DNA of 64,000 nt, taken from contig NW_025963613.1 in the NCBI RefSeq assembly GCF_910591885.1, positions 185,193 to 249,192 on the forward strand. The letters run 5' to 3'. Within the stretch, counting starts at the first letter, position 1; every line of letters begins with the position of its first letter. Source of the stretch: Bombus terrestris (taxonomy: Eukaryota > Arthropoda > Insecta > Hymenoptera > Apidae). Position numbers and translations under genes: made by a program. The notes below the pieces were generated by a model. The model worked only from the letters and a program-made list of their open reading frames with translations. It was not told the DNA's origin and made no database searches. Shown here piece by piece: positions 38,921-52,870 of the stretch.

Positions 38921-39650
38921 TGGTCCCACGTTGTCCCACGTTGTCCCACGGTGTCCAACGATGTCCAACGGTGTCCAGCGATGTCCAACGGTGTCCAGCG
39001 ATGTCCAACGGTGTCCCACGTTGTCCCACGTTTTCCCACGTTGTCCCACGTTGTCCCACGGTGTCCAACGATGTCCAACGATGTCCAACGGTGTCCCACG
39101 TTGTCCCACGTTGTTCCATGGTTTCCCACGTTGTCCCACGTTGTCCCACGTTGTCCCACGATGTCCCACGTTGTCCCACGTTGTTCCATGGTTTCCCACG
39201 TTGTCCCACGTTGTCCCACGTTGTCCCACGGTGTCCAACGATGTCCAACGGTGTCCAACGGTGTCCAACGGTGTCCAACGGTGTCCCACGTTGTCCCACG
39301 TTGTCCCACGTTGTCCCACGTTGTCCCACGTTGTCCCACGTTGTCCCACGTTGTCCCACGTTGTCCCACGTTGTCCCACGTTGTCCCACGTTGTCCCACG
39401 TTGTCCCACGTTGTCCCACGTTGTCCCACGTTGTCCCACGTTGTCCCACGTTGTCCCACGGTGTCCAACGATGTCCAAAGGTGTCCAGCGATGTCCAACG
39501 GTGTCCCACGTTGTCCCACGTTTTCCCACGTTGTCCCACGTTGTCCCACGTTGTCCCACGTTGTCCCACGTTGTCCCACGTTGTCCCACGTTGTCCCACG
39601 TTGTCCCACGGTGTCCAACGATGTCCAACGGTGTCCAGCGATGTCCAACG
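38921..39650. repeat. Segmental duplication N, relative of 29871-30600 (spacing 9050 bp)
   Basis: U10 at 29871 matches 38921. Paired U6 at 30061 and 30131 matches 39111 and 39181. ATGTCCAAAG at 30421 matches 39471. Immediately after it, U8 is doubled (39671 and 39691), an arrangement that becomes common from 46 kb onward. Confidence 0.8.
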
Positions 39651-42600
39651 GTGTCCCACGTTGTCCCACGTTTTCCCACGTTGTCCCACGTTTTCCCACG
39701 TTGTCCCACGTTGTCCCACGGTGTCCAACGATGTCCAACGATGTCCAACGGTGTCCCACGTTGTCCCACGTTGTCCCACGTTGTCCCACGTTGTCCCACG
39801 TTGTCCCACGTTGTCCCACGTTGTCCCACGTTGTCCCACGTTGTCCCACGGTGTCCAACGATGTCCAACGGTGTCCAACGGTGTCCCACGGTGTCCAACG
39901 GTGTCCCACGTTGTCCCACGTTGTCCCACGTTGTCCCACGTTGTCCCACGTTGTCCCACGTTGTCCCACGTTGTCCAACGATGTCCAACGGTGTCCCACG
40001 TTGTCCCACGTTGTTCCATGGTTTCCCACGTTGTCCCACGTTGTTCCATGGTTTCCCACGTTGTCCCACGTTGTCCCACGTTGTCCCACGGTGTCCAACG
40101 ATGTCCAACGGTGTCCAACGGTGTCCAACGGTGTCCAACGGTGTCCCACGTTGTCCCACGTTGTCCCACGTTGTCCCACGTTGTCCCACGGTGTCCAACG
40201 ATGTCCAACGGTGTCCCACGTTGTCCCACGTTGTCCCACGTTGTCCCACGTTGTCCCACGATGTCCCACGTTGTCCCACGTTGTCCCACGTTGTCCCACG
40301 TTGTCCCACGTCGTCCCACGTTGTCCCACGTTGTCCCACGTTGTCCCACGTTGTCCCACGTTGTCCCACGGTGTCCAACGATGTCCAACGATGTCCAACG
40401 GTGTCCCACGTTGTCCCACGTTGTTCCATGGTTTCCCACGTTGTCCCACGTTGTCCCACGTTGTCCCACGGTGTCCAACGATGTCCAACGGTGTCCAACG
40501 GTGTCCAACGGTGTCCCACGTTGTCCCACGTTGTCCCACGTTGTCCCACGTTGTCCCACGTGGTCCCACGTTGTCCCACGTTGTCCCACGGTGTCCAACG
40601 GTGTCCAACGATGTCCCACGTTGTCACACGTTGTCCCACGTTGTCCCACGTTGTCCCACGATGTCCCACGTTGTCCCACGTTGTCCCACGTTGTCCCACG
40701 TTGTCCCACGTTGTCCCACGTTGTCCCACGTTGTCCCACGTTGTCCCACGTTGTCCCACATTGTCCCACGGTGTCCAACGATGTCCAACGGTGTCCAGCG
40801 ATGTCCAACGGTGTCCCACGTTGTCCCACGTTTTCCCACGTTGTCCCACGTTGTCCCACGGTGTCCAACGATGTCCAACGATGTCCAACGGTGTCCCACG
40901 TTGTCCCACGTTGTTCCATGGTTTCCCACGTTGTCCCACGTTGTCCCACGTTGTCCCACGTTGTCCCACGTTGACCCACGTTGTCCCACGTTGTCCCACG
41001 TTGTCCCACGTTGTCCCACGTTGTCCCACGTTGTCCCACGATGTCCCACGTTGTCCCACGTTGTCCCACGTTGTCCCACGTTGTCCCACGTTGTCCCACG
41101 TTGTCCCACGTTGTCCCACGTTGTCCCACGTTGTCCCACGTTGCCCCACGTTGTCCCACGGTGTCCAACGTTGTCCAACGGTGTCCAGCGATGTCCAACG
41201 GTGTCCCACGTTGTCCCACGTTTTCCCACGTTGTCCCACGTTGTCCCACGTTGTCCCACGTTGTCCCACGTTGTCCCACGTTGTCCCACGTTGTCCCACG
41301 TTGTCCCACGGTGTCCAACGATGTCCAACGGTGTCCAGCGATGTCCAACGGTGTCCCACGTTGTCCCACGTTTTCCTACGTTGTCCCACGTTGTCCCACG
41401 GTGTCCAACGATGTCCAACGGTGTCCAACGGTGTCCAACGGTGTCCAACGGTGTCCCACGTTGTCCCACGTTTTCCCACGTTGTCCCACGATGTCCCACG
41501 TTGTCCCACGTTGTTCCATGGTTTCCCACGTTGTCCCACGTTGTCCCACGGTGTCCAACGATGTCCAACGGTGTCCAACGGTGTCCAACGGTGTCCAACG
41601 GTGTCCCACGTTGTCCCACGTTGTCCCACGTTGTCCCACGTTGTCCCACGTTGTCCCACGATGTCCCACGTTGTCCCACGTTGTCCCACGTTGTCCCACG
41701 TTGTCCCACGTGGTCCCACGTTGTCCCACGTTGTCCCACGGTGTCCAACGGTGTCCAACGTTGTCCCACGGTGTCCCACGGTGTCCAACGATGTCCAACG
41801 GTGTCCCACGTTGTCCCACGTTGTCCCACGATGTCCCACGTTGTCCCACGTTGTCCCACGTTGTCCCACGTTGTCCCACGTTGTCCCACGTTGTCCCACG
41901 TTGTCCCACGTTGTCCCACGATGTCCCACGTTGTCCCACGTTGTCCCACGTTGTCCCACGTTGTCCCACGTTGTCCCACGTTGTCCCACGTTGTCCCACG
42001 TTGTCCCACGTTGTCCCACGTTGTCCCACGTTGTCCCACGTTGTCCCACGTTGTCCCACGTTGTCCCACGGTGTCCAACGGTGTCCAACGATGTCCCACG
42101 TTGTCCCACGTTGTCCCACGTTGTCCCACGTTGTCCCACGATGTCCAACGGTGTCCAGCGATGTCCAACGGTGTCCAGCGATGTCCAACGGTGTCCCACG
42201 TTGTCCCACGTTTTCCCACGTTGTCCCACGTTGTCCCACGGTGTCCAACGATGTCCAACGATGTCCAACGGTGTCCCACGTTGTCCCACGTTGTTCCATG
42301 GTTTCCCACGTTGTCCCACGTTGTCCCACGTTGTCCCACGGTGTCCAACGATGTCCAACGGTGTCCAACGGTGTCCAACGGTGTCCAACGGTGTCCCACG
42401 TTGTCCCACGTTGTCCCACGTTGTCCCACGATGTCCCACGTTGTCCCACGTTGTCCCACGTTGTCCCACGTTGTCCCACGATGTCCCACGTTGTCCCACG
42501 TTGTCCCACGTTGTCCCACGTTGTCCCACGTTGTCCAACGATGTCCAACGGTGTCCCACGTTGTTCCATGGTTTCCCACGTTGTCCCACGTGGTCCCACG

Positions 42601-43540
42601 TTGTCCCACGGTGTCCAACGATGTCCAACGGTGTCCAACGGTGTCCAACGGTGTCCAACGGTGTCCCACGTTGTCCCACGTTGTCCCACGTTGTCCCACG
42701 TTGTCCCACGGTGTCCCACGTTGTCCCACGTTGTCCCACGTTGTCCCACGTTGTCCCACGTTGTCCCACGGTGTCCAACGATGTCCAACGGTGTCCAACG
42801 GTGTCCCACGGTGTCCAACGGTGTCCCACGTTGTCCCACGTTGTCCCACGTTGTCCCACGTTGTCCCACGTTGTCCCACGTTGTCCCACGTTGTCCAACG
42901 ATGTCCAACGGTGTCCCACGTTGTCCCACGTTGTTCCATGGTTTCCCACGTTGTCCCACGTTGTCCCACGTTGTCCCACGGTGTCCAACGATGTCCAACG
43001 GTGTCCAACGGTGTCCAACGGTGTCCAACGGTGTCCCACGTTGTCCCACGTTGTCCCACGTTGTCCCACGTTGTCCCACGTTGTCCCACGTTGTCCCACG
43101 TTGTCCCACGTTGTCCCACGTTGTCCCACGTTGTCCCACGGTGTCCAACGATGTCCAACGGTGTCCAACGGTGTCCCACGGTGTCCAACGGTGTCCCACG
43201 TTGTCCCACGTAGTCCCACGTTGTCCCACGTTGTCCCACGTTGTCCCACGTTGTCCCACGTTGTCCAACGATGTCCAACGGTGTCCCACGTTGTCCCACG
43301 TTGTTCCATGGTTTCCCACGTTGTCCCACGTTGTCCCACGTTGTCCCACGGTGTCCAACGATGTCCAACGGTGTCCAACGGTGTCCAACGGTGTCCAACG
43401 GTGTCCCACGTTGTCCCACGTTGTCCCACGTTGTCCCACGGTGTCCAACGATGTCCAACGGTGTCCCACGTTGTCCCACGTTGTCCCACGTTGTCCCACG
43501 TTGTCCCACGTTGTCCCACGATGTCCCACGTTGTCCCACG

Positions 43541-46500
43541 TTGTCCCACGTTGTCCCACGTTGTCCCACGTTGTCCCACGTTGTCCCACGTTGTCCCACG
43601 TTGTCCCACGTTGTCCCACGTTGTCCCACGTTGTCCCACGTTGTCCCACGTTGTCCCACGTTGTCCCACGGTGTCCAACGGTGTCCAACGATGTCCCACG
43701 TTGTCCCACGTTGTCCCACGTTGTCCCACGTTGTCCCACGATGTCCAACGGTGTCCAGCGATGTCCAACGGTGTCCAGCGATGTCCAACGGTGTCCCACG
43801 TTGTCCCACGTTTTCCCACGTTGTCCCACGTTGTCCCACGGTGTCCAACGATGTCCAACGATGTCCAACGGTGTCCCACGTTGTCCCACGTTGTTCCATG
43901 GTTTCCCACGTTGTCCCACGTTGTCCCACGTTGTCCCACGGTGTCCAACGATGTCCAACGGTGTCCAACGGTGTCCAACGGTGTCCAACGGTGTCCCACG
44001 TTGTCCCACGTTGTCCCACGTTGTCCCACGATGTCCCACGTTGTCCCACGTTGTCCCACGTTGTCCCACGTTGTCCCACGATGTCCCACGTTGTCCCACG
44101 TTGTCCCACGTTGTCCCACGTTGTCCCACGTTGTCCCACGTTGTCCAACGATGTCCAACGGTGTCCCACGTTGTCCCACGTTGTTCCATGGCTTCCCACG
44201 TTGTCCCACGTGGTCCCACGTTGTCCCACGGTGTCCAACGATGTCCAACGGTGTCCAACGGTGTCCAACGGTGTCCAACGGTGTCCCACGTTGTCCCACG
44301 TTGTCCCACGTTGTCCCACGGTGTCCAACGATGTCCAACGGTGTCCCACGTTGTCCCACGTTGTCCCACGTTGTCCCACGTTGTCCCACGTTGTCCCACG
44401 ATGTCTCACGTTGTCCCACGTTGTCCCACGTTGTCCCACGTTGTCCCACGTTGTCCCACGTTGTCCCACGTTGTCCAACGGTGTCCAACGGTGTCCCACG
44501 TTGTCCCACGTTGTCCCACGTTGTCCCACGTTGTCCCACGTTGTCCCACGTTGTCCCACGTTGTCCCACGTTGTCCCACGTTGTCCCACGTTGTCCCACG
44601 GTGTCCAACGATGTCCAACGGTGTCCAACGGTGTCCCACGGTGTCCAACGGTGTCCCACGTTGTCCCACGTTGTCCCACGTTGTCCCACGTTGTCCCACG
44701 TTGTCCCACGTTGTCCCACGTTGTCCAACGATGTCCAACGGTGTCCCACGTTGTCCCACGTTGTTCCATGGTTTCCCACGTTGTCCCACGTTGTCCCACG
44801 TTGTCCCACGGTGTCCAACGATGTCCAACGGTGTCCAACGGTGTCCAACGGTGTCCAACGGTGTCCCACGTTGTCCCACGTTGTCCCACGTTGTCCCACG
44901 GTGTCCAACGATGTCCAACGGTGTCCCACGTTGTCCCACGTTGTCCCACGTTGTCCCACGTTGTCCCACGTTGTCCCACGATGTCCCACGTTGTCCCACG
45001 TTGTCCCACGTTGTCCCACGTTGTCCCACGTTGTCCCACGTTGTCCCACGTTGTCCCACGTTGTCCCACGTTGTCCCACGTTGTCCCACGTTGTCCCACG
45101 TTGTCCCACGTTGTCCCACGTTGTCCCACGGTGTCCAACGGTGTCCAACGATGTCCCACGTTGTCCCACGTTGTCCCACGTTGTCCCACGTTGTCCCACG
45201 ATGTCCAACGGTGTCCAGCGATGTCCAACGGTGTCCAGCGATGTCCAACGGTGTCCCACGTTGTCCCACGTTTTCCCACGTTGTCCCACGTTGTCCCACG
45301 GTGTCCAACGATGTCCAACGATGTCCAACGGTGTCCCACGTTGTCCCACGTTGTTCCATGGTTTCCCACGTTGTCCCACGTTGTCCCACGTTGTCCCACG
45401 GTGTCCAACGATGTCCAACGGTGTCCAACGGTGTCCAACGGTGTCCAACGGTGTCCCACGTTGTCCCACGTTGTCCCACGTTGTCCCACGATGTCCCACG
45501 TTGTCCCACGTTGTCCCACGTTGTCCCACGTTGTCCCACGATGTCCCACGTTGTCCCACGTTGTCCCACGTTGTCCCACGTTGTCCCACGTTGTCCCACG
45601 TTGTCCAACGATGTCCAACGGTGTCCCACGTTGTCCCACGTTGTTCCATGGTTTCCCACGTTGTCCCACGTGGTCCCACGTTGTCCCACGGTGTCCAACG
45701 ATGTCCAACGGTGTCCAACGGTGTCCAACGGTGTCCAACGGTGTCCCACGTTGTCCCACGTTGTCCCACGTTGTCCCACGGTGTCCAACGATGTCCAACG
45801 GTGTCCCACGTTGTCCCACGTTGTCCCACGTTGTCCCACGTTGTCCCACGTTGTCCCACGATGTCCCACGTTGTCCCACGTTGTCCCACGTTGTCCCACG
45901 TTGTCCCACGTTGTCCCACGTTGTCCCACGTTGTCCCACGTTGTCCCACGTTGTCCCACGTTGTCCCACGTTGTCCCACGTTGTCCCACGTTGTCCCACG
46001 TTGTCCCACGTTGTCCCACGGTGTCCAACGGTGTCCAACGATGTCCCACGTTGTCCCACGTTGTCCCACGTTGTCCCACGTTGTCCCACGCTGTCCCACG
46101 TTGTCCCACGTTGTCCCACGTTGTCCCACGTTGTCCCACGTTGTCCCACGTTGTCCCACGTTGTCCCACGTTGTCCCACGGTGTCCAACGATGTCCAACG
46201 GTGTCCAGCGATGTCCAACGGTGTCCCACGTTGTCCCACGTTTTCCCACGTTGTCCCACGTTTTCCCACGTTGTCCCACGTTGTCCCACAGTGTCCAACG
46301 ATGTCCAACGATGTCCAACGGTGTCCCACGTTGTCCCACGTTGTTCCATGGTTTCCCACGTTGTCCCACGTTGTCCCACGTTGTCCCACGGTGTCCAACG
46401 ATGTCCAACGGTGTCCAACGGTGTCCAACGGTGTCCAACGGTGTCCCACGTTGTCCCACGTTGTCCCACGTTGTCCCACGTTGTCCCACGTTGTCCCACG

Positions 46501-46580
46501 TTGTCCAACGATGTCCAACGGTGTCCCACGTTGTCCCACGTTGTCCCACGTTGTCCCACGTTGTCCCACGTTGTCCCACG
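43541..46580. repeat. Segmental duplication O, copy 1 (spacing 4120/4130 bp)
   Basis: The doubled-U9 phrase at 43741 matches 47861. U6 at 44181 matches 48301, and U10 at 44211 matches 48331. ATGTCTCACG at 44401 matches 48531. TTGTCCAACG at 44471 matches 48601. Doubled U9 at 45201 matches 49321, and U10 at 45671 matches 49791. TTGTCCCACA at 46281 matches 50411. The spacing alternates between 4120 and 4130 bp by single-unit gain and loss. The U7 at 44191 is GCTTCCCACG, private to this copy. Confidence 0.84.
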
Positions 46581-47660
46581 TTGTCCCACGTTGTCCAACG
46601 ATGTCCAACGGTGTCCCACGTTGTCCCACGTTGTTCCATGGTTTCCCACGTTGTCCCACGTGGTCCCACGTTGTCCCACGGTGTCCAACGATGTCCAACG
46701 GTGTCCAACGGTGTCCAACGGTGTCCAACGGTGTCCCACGTTGTCCCACGTTGTCCCACGTTGTCCCACGGTGTCCAACGATATCCAACGGTGTCCCACG
46801 TTGTCCCACGTTGTCCCACGTTGTCCCACGTTGTCCCACGTTGTCCCACGATGTCCCACGTTGTCCCACGTTGTCCCACGTTGTCCCACGTTGTCCCACG
46901 TTGTCCCACGTTGTCCCACGTTGTCCCACGTTGTCCCACGTTGTCCCACGTTGTCCCACGTTGTCCCACGTTGTCCCACGTTGTCCCACGTTGTCCCACG
47001 TTGTCCCACGGTGTCCAACGGTGTCCAACGATGTCCCACGTTGTCCCACGTTGTCCCACGTTGTCCCACGTTGTCCCACGTTGTCCCACGTTGTCCCACG
47101 TTGTCCCACGTTGTCCCACGTTGTCCCACGTTGTCCCACGTTGTCCCACGTTGTCCCACGTTGTCCCACGGTGTCCAACGATGTCCAACGGTGTCCAGCG
47201 ATGTCCAACGGTGTCCCACGTTGTCCCACGTTTTCCCACGTTGTCCCACGTTTTCCCACGTTGTCCCACGTTGTCCCACAGTGTCCAACGATGTCCAACG
47301 ATGTCCAACGGTGTCCCACGTTGTCCCACGTTGTTCCATGGTTTCCCACGTTGTCCCACGTTGTCCCACGTTGTCCCACGGTGTCCAACGATGTCCAACG
47401 GTGTCCAACGGTGTCCAACGGTGTCCAACGGTGTCCCACGTTGTCCCACGTTGTCCCACGTTGTGCCACGTTGTACCACGTTGTCCCACGTTGTCCAACG
47501 ATGTCCAACGGTGTCCCACGTTGTCCCACGTTGTCCCACGTTGTCCCACGTTGTCCCACGTTGTCCCACGTTGTCCCACGTTGTCCCACGTTGTCCCACG
47601 TTGTCCCACGTTGTCCCACGTTGTCCCACGTTGTCCCACGGTGTCCAACGGTGTCCAACG

Positions 47661-50600
47661 ATGTCCCACGTTGTCCCACGTTGTCCCACGTTGTCCCACG
47701 TTGTCCCACGTTGTCCCACGTTGTCCCACGTTGTCCCACGTTGTCCCACGTTGTCCCACGTTGTCCCACGTTGTCCCACGTTGTCCCACGGTGTCCAACG
47801 GTGTCCAACGATGTCCCACGTTGTCCCACGTTGTCCCACGTTGTCCCACGTTGTCCCACGATGTCCAACGGTGTCCAGCGATGTCCAACGGTGTCCAGCG
47901 ATGTCCAACGGTGTCCCACGTTGTCCCACGTTTTCCCACGTTGTCCCACGTTGTCCCACGGTGTCCAACGATGTCCAACGATGTCCAACGGTGTCCCACG
48001 TTGTCCCACGTTGTTCCATGGTTTCCCACGTTGTCCCACGTTGTCCCACGTTGTCCCACGGTGTCCAACGATGTCCAACGGTGTCCAACGGTGTCCAACG
48101 GTGTCCAACGGTGTCCCACGTTGTCCCACGTTGTCCCACGTTGTCCCACGATGTCCCACGTTGTCCCACGTTGTCCCACGTTGTCCCACGTTGTCCCACG
48201 ATGTCCCACGTTGTCCCACGTTGTCCCACGTTGTCCCACGTTGTCCCACGTTGTCCCACGTTGTCCAACGATGTCCAACGGTGTCCCACGTTGTCCCACG
48301 TTGTTCCATGGTTTCCCACGTTGTCCCACGTGGTCCCACGTTGTCCCACGGTGTCCAACGATGTCCAACGGTGTCCAACGGTGTCCAACGGTGTCCAACG
48401 GTGTCCCACGTTGTCCCACGTTGTCCCACGTTGTCCCACGGTGTCCAACGATGTCCAACGGTGTCCCACGTTGTCCCACGTTGTCCCACGTTGTCCCACG
48501 TTGTCCCACGTTGTCCCACGTTGTCCCACGATGTCTCACGTTGTCCCACGTTGTCCCACGTTGTCCCACGTTGTCCCACGTTGTCCCACGTTGTCCCACG
48601 TTGTCCAACGGTGTCCAACGGTGTCCCACGTTGTCCCACGTTGTCCCACGTTGTCCCACGTTGTCCCACGTTGTCCCACGTTGTCCCACGTTGTCCCACG
48701 TTGTCCCACGTTGTCCCACGTTGTCCCACGGTGTCCAACGATGTCCAACGGTGTCCAACGGTGTCCCACGGTGTCCAACGGTGTCCCACGTTGTCCCACG
48801 TTGTCCCACGTTGTCCCACGTTGTCCCACGTTGTCCCACGTTGTCCCACGTTGTCCAACGATGTCCAACGGTGTCCCACGTTGTCCCACGTTGTTCCATG
48901 GTTTCCCACGTTGTCCCACGTTGTCCCACGTTGTCCCACGGTGTCCAACGATGTCCAACGGTGTCCAACGGTGTCCAACGGTGTCCCACGTTGTCCCACG
49001 TTGTCCCACGTTGTCCCACGGTGTCCAACGATGTCCAACGGTGTCCCACGTTGTCCCACGTTGTCCCACGTTGTCCCACGTTGTCCCACGTTGTCCCACG
49101 ATGTCCCACGTTGTCCCACGTTGTCCCACGTTGTCCCACGTTGTCCCACGTTGTCCCACGTTGTCCCACGTTGTCCCACGTTGTCCCACGTTGTCCCACG
49201 TTGTCCCACGTTGTCCCACGTTGTCCCACGTTGTCCCACGTTGTCCCACGGTGTCCAACGGTGTCCAACGATGTCCCACGTTGTCCCACGTTGTCCCACG
49301 TTGTCCCACGTTGTCCCACGATGTCCAACGGTGTCCAGCGATGTCCAACGGTGTCCAGCGATGTCCAACGGTGTCCCACGTTGTCCCACGTTTTCCCACG
49401 TTGTCCCACGTTGTCCCACGGTGTCCAACGATGTCCAACGATGTCCAACGGTGTCCCACGTTGTCCCACGTTGTTCCATGGTTTCCCACGTTGTCCCACG
49501 TTGTCCCACGTTGTCCCACGGTGTCCAACGATGTCCAACGGTGTCCAACGGTGTCCAACGGTGTCCAACGGTGTCCCACGTTGTCCCACGTTGTCCCACG
49601 TTGTCCCACGATGTCCCACGTTGTCCCACGTTGTCCCACGTTGTCCCACGTTGTCCCACGATGTCCCACGTTGTCCCACGTTGTCCCACGTTGTCCCACG
49701 TTGTCCCACGTTGTCCCACGTTGTCCAACGATGTCCAACGGTGTCCCACGTTGTCCCACGTTGTTCCATGGTTTCCCACGTTGTCCCACGTGGTCCCACG
49801 TTGTCCCACGGTGTCCAACGATGTCCAACGGTGTCCAACGGTGTCCAACGGTGTCCAACGGTGTCCCACGTTGTCCCACGTTGTCCCACGTTGTCCCACG
49901 GTGTCCAACGATATCCAACGGTGTCCCACGTTGTCCCACGTTGTCCCACGTTGTCCCACGTTGTCCCACGTTGTCCCACGATGTCCCACGTTGTCCCACG
50001 TTGTCCCACGTTGTCCCACGTTGTCCCACGTTGTCCCACGTTGTCCCACGTTGTCCCACGTTGTCCCACGTTGTCCCACGTTGTCCCACGTTGTCCCACG
50101 TTGTCCCACGTTGTCCCACGTTGTCCCACGTTGTCCCACGGTGTCCAACGGTGTCCAACGATGTCCCACGTTGTCCCCCGTTGTCCCACGTTGTCCCACG
50201 TTGTCCCACGATGTCCCACGTTGCCCCACGTTGTCCCACGTTGTCCCACGTTGTCCCACGTTGTCCCACGTTGTCCCACGTTGTCCCACGTTGTCCCACG
50301 TTGTCCCACGGTGTCCAACGATGTCCAACGGTGTCCAGCGATGTCCAACGGTGTCCCACGTTGTCCCACGTTTTCCCACGTTGTCCCACGTTTTCCCACG
50401 TTGTCCCACGTTGTCCCACAGTGTCCCACGATGTCCAACGATGTCCAACGGTGTCCCACGTTGTCCCACGTTGTTCCATGGTTTCCCACGTTGTCCCACG
50501 TTGTCCCACGTTGTCCCACGGTGTCCAACGATGTCCAACGGTGTCCAACGGTGTCCAACGGTGTCCAACGGTGTCCCACGTTGTCCCACGTTGTCCCACG

Positions 50601-50710
50601 TTGTCCCACGTTGTCCCACGTTGTCCCACGTTGTCCAACGATGTCCAACGGTGTCCCACGTTGTCCCACGTTGTCCCACGTTGTCCCACGTTGTCCCACG
50701 TTGTCCCACG
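47661..50710. repeat. Segmental duplication O, copy 2
   Basis: This is the partner of 43541-46580. It is one U4 shorter after U6 at 48891. TTGTCCCCCG at 50171 and TTGCCCCACG at 50221 are private to it. The last part is duplicated again at 1620-1630 bp (51421-52870). Confidence 0.82.
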
Positions 50711-51240
50711 TTGTCCCACGTTGTCCCACGTTGTCCCACGTTGTCCCACGTTGTCCCACGTTGTCCCACGTTGTCCCACGGTGTCCAACGGTGTCCAACG
50801 ATGTCCCACGTTGTCCCACGTTGTCCCACGTTGTCCCACGTTGTCCCACGATGTCCCACGTTGTCCCACGTTGTCCCACGTTGTCCCACGTTGTCCCACG
50901 TTGTCCCACGGTGTCCAACGGTGTCCAACGATGTCCCACGTTGTCCCACGTTGTCCCACGTTGTCCCACGTTGTCCCACGTTGTCCCACGTTGTCCCACG
51001 TTGTCCCACGTTGTCCCACGTTGTCCCACGTTGTCCCACGTTGTCCCACGTTGTCCCACGTTGTCCCACGTTGTCCCACGTTGTCCCACGGTGTCCAACG
51101 ATGTCCAACGGTGTCCAGCGATGTCCAACGGTGTCCCACGTTGTCCCACGTTTTCCCACGTTGTCCCACGTTTTCCCACGTTGTCCCACGTTGTCCCACG
51201 GTGTCCAACGATGTCCAACAATGTCCAACGGTGTCCCACG
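49791..51240. repeat. Tandem duplication P, copy 1 (spacing 1610-1630 bp)
   Basis: U10 at 49791 matches 51421. ATATCCAACG at 49911 matches 51521. U9 at 50331 and 51111 matches 51951 and 52741. TTGTCCCACA at 50411 matches 52031. ATGTCCAACA at 51211 matches 52841. Small spacing changes come from whole-unit differences, including three U1 units missing before 51521. Confidence 0.83.
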
Positions 51241-51420
51241 TTGTCCCACGTTGTTCCACGGTTTCCCACGTTGTCCCACGTTGTCCCACGTTGTCCCACG
51301 TTGTCCCACGTTGTCCCACGTTGTCCCACGTTGTCCCACGTTGTCCCACGTTGTCCCACGTTGTCCAACGGTGTCCCACGTTGTCCCACGTTGTTCCATG
51401 GTTTCCCACGTTGTCCCACG

Positions 51421-52870
51421 TGGTCCCACGTTGTCCCACGGTGTCCAACGATGTCCAACGGTGTCCAACGGTGTCCAACGGTGTCCAACGGTGTCCCACG
51501 TTGTCCCACGGTGTCCAACGATATCCAACGGTGTCCCACGTTGTCCCACGTTGTCCCACGTTGTCCCACGTTGTCCCACGTTGTCCCACGTTGTCCCACG
51601 ATGTCCCACGTTGTCCCACGTTGTCCCACGTTGTCCCACGTTGTCCCACGTTGTCCCACGTTGTCCCACGTTGTCCCACGTTGTCCCACGTTGTCCCACG
51701 TTGTCCCACGTTGTCCCACGTTGTCCCACGTTGTCCCACGTTGTCCCACGTTGTCCCACGGTGTCCAACGGTGTCCAACGATGTCCAACGTTGTCCCACG
51801 TTGTCCCACGTTGTCCCACGTTGTCCCACGATGTCCCACGTTGTCCCACGTTGTCCCACGTTGTCCCACGTTGTCCCACGTTGTCCCACGTTGTCCCACG
51901 TTGTCCCACGTTGTCCCACGTTGTCCCACGGTGTCCAACGATGTCCAACGGTGTCCAGCGATGTCCAACGGTGTCCCACGTTGTCCCACGTTTTCCCACG
52001 TTTTCCCACGTTTTCCCACGTTGTCCCACGTTGTCCCACAGTGTCCAACGATGTCCAACGATGTCCAACGGTGTCCCACGTTGTCCCACGTTGTTCCATG
52101 GTTTCCCACGTTGTCCCACGTTGTCCCACGTTGTCCCACGGTGTCCAACGATGTCCAACGGTGTCCAACGGTGTCCAACGGTGTCCAACGGTGTCCCACG
52201 TTGTCCCACGTTGTCCCACGTTGTCCCACGTTGTCCCACGTTGTCCCACGTTGTCCAACGATGTCCAACGGTGTCCCACGTTGTCCCACGTTGTCCCACG
52301 TTGTCCCACGTTGTCCCACGTTGTCCCACGTTGTCCCACGTTGTCCCACGTTGTCCCACGTTGTCCCACGTTGTCCCACGTTGTCCCACGTTGTCCCACG
52401 TTGTCCCACGGTGTCCAACGGTGTCCAACGATGTCCCACGTTGTCCCACGTTGTCCCACGTTGTCCCACGTTGTCCCACGATGTCCCACGTTGTCCCACG
52501 TTGTCCCACGTTGTCCCACGTTGTCCCACGTTGTCCCACGGTGTCCAACGGTGTCCAACGATGTCCCACGTTGTCCCACGTTGTCCCACGTTGTCCCACG
52601 TTGTCCCACGTTGTCCCACGTTGTCCCACGTTGTCCCACGTTGTCCCACGTTGTCCCACGTTGTCCCACGTTGTCCCACGTTGTCCCACGTTGTCCCACG
52701 TTGTCCCACGTTGTCCCACGGTGTCCAACGATGTCCAACGGTGTCCAGCGATGCCCAACGGTGTCCCACGTTGTCCCACGTTTTCCCACGTTGTCCCACG
52801 TTTTCCCACGTTGTCCCACGTTGTCCCACGGTGTCCAACGATGTCCAACAATGTCCAACGGTGTCCCACG
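51421..52870. repeat. Tandem duplication P, copy 2
   Basis: This is the partner of 49791-51240. Private features are three adjacent U8-type units (51991, 52001 preceded by 52011 context), ATGTCCAACG in place of U3 at 51781, and ATGCCCAACG at 52751. Two tandem repeats of this length imply a local higher-order period of about 1.6 kb. Confidence 0.78.
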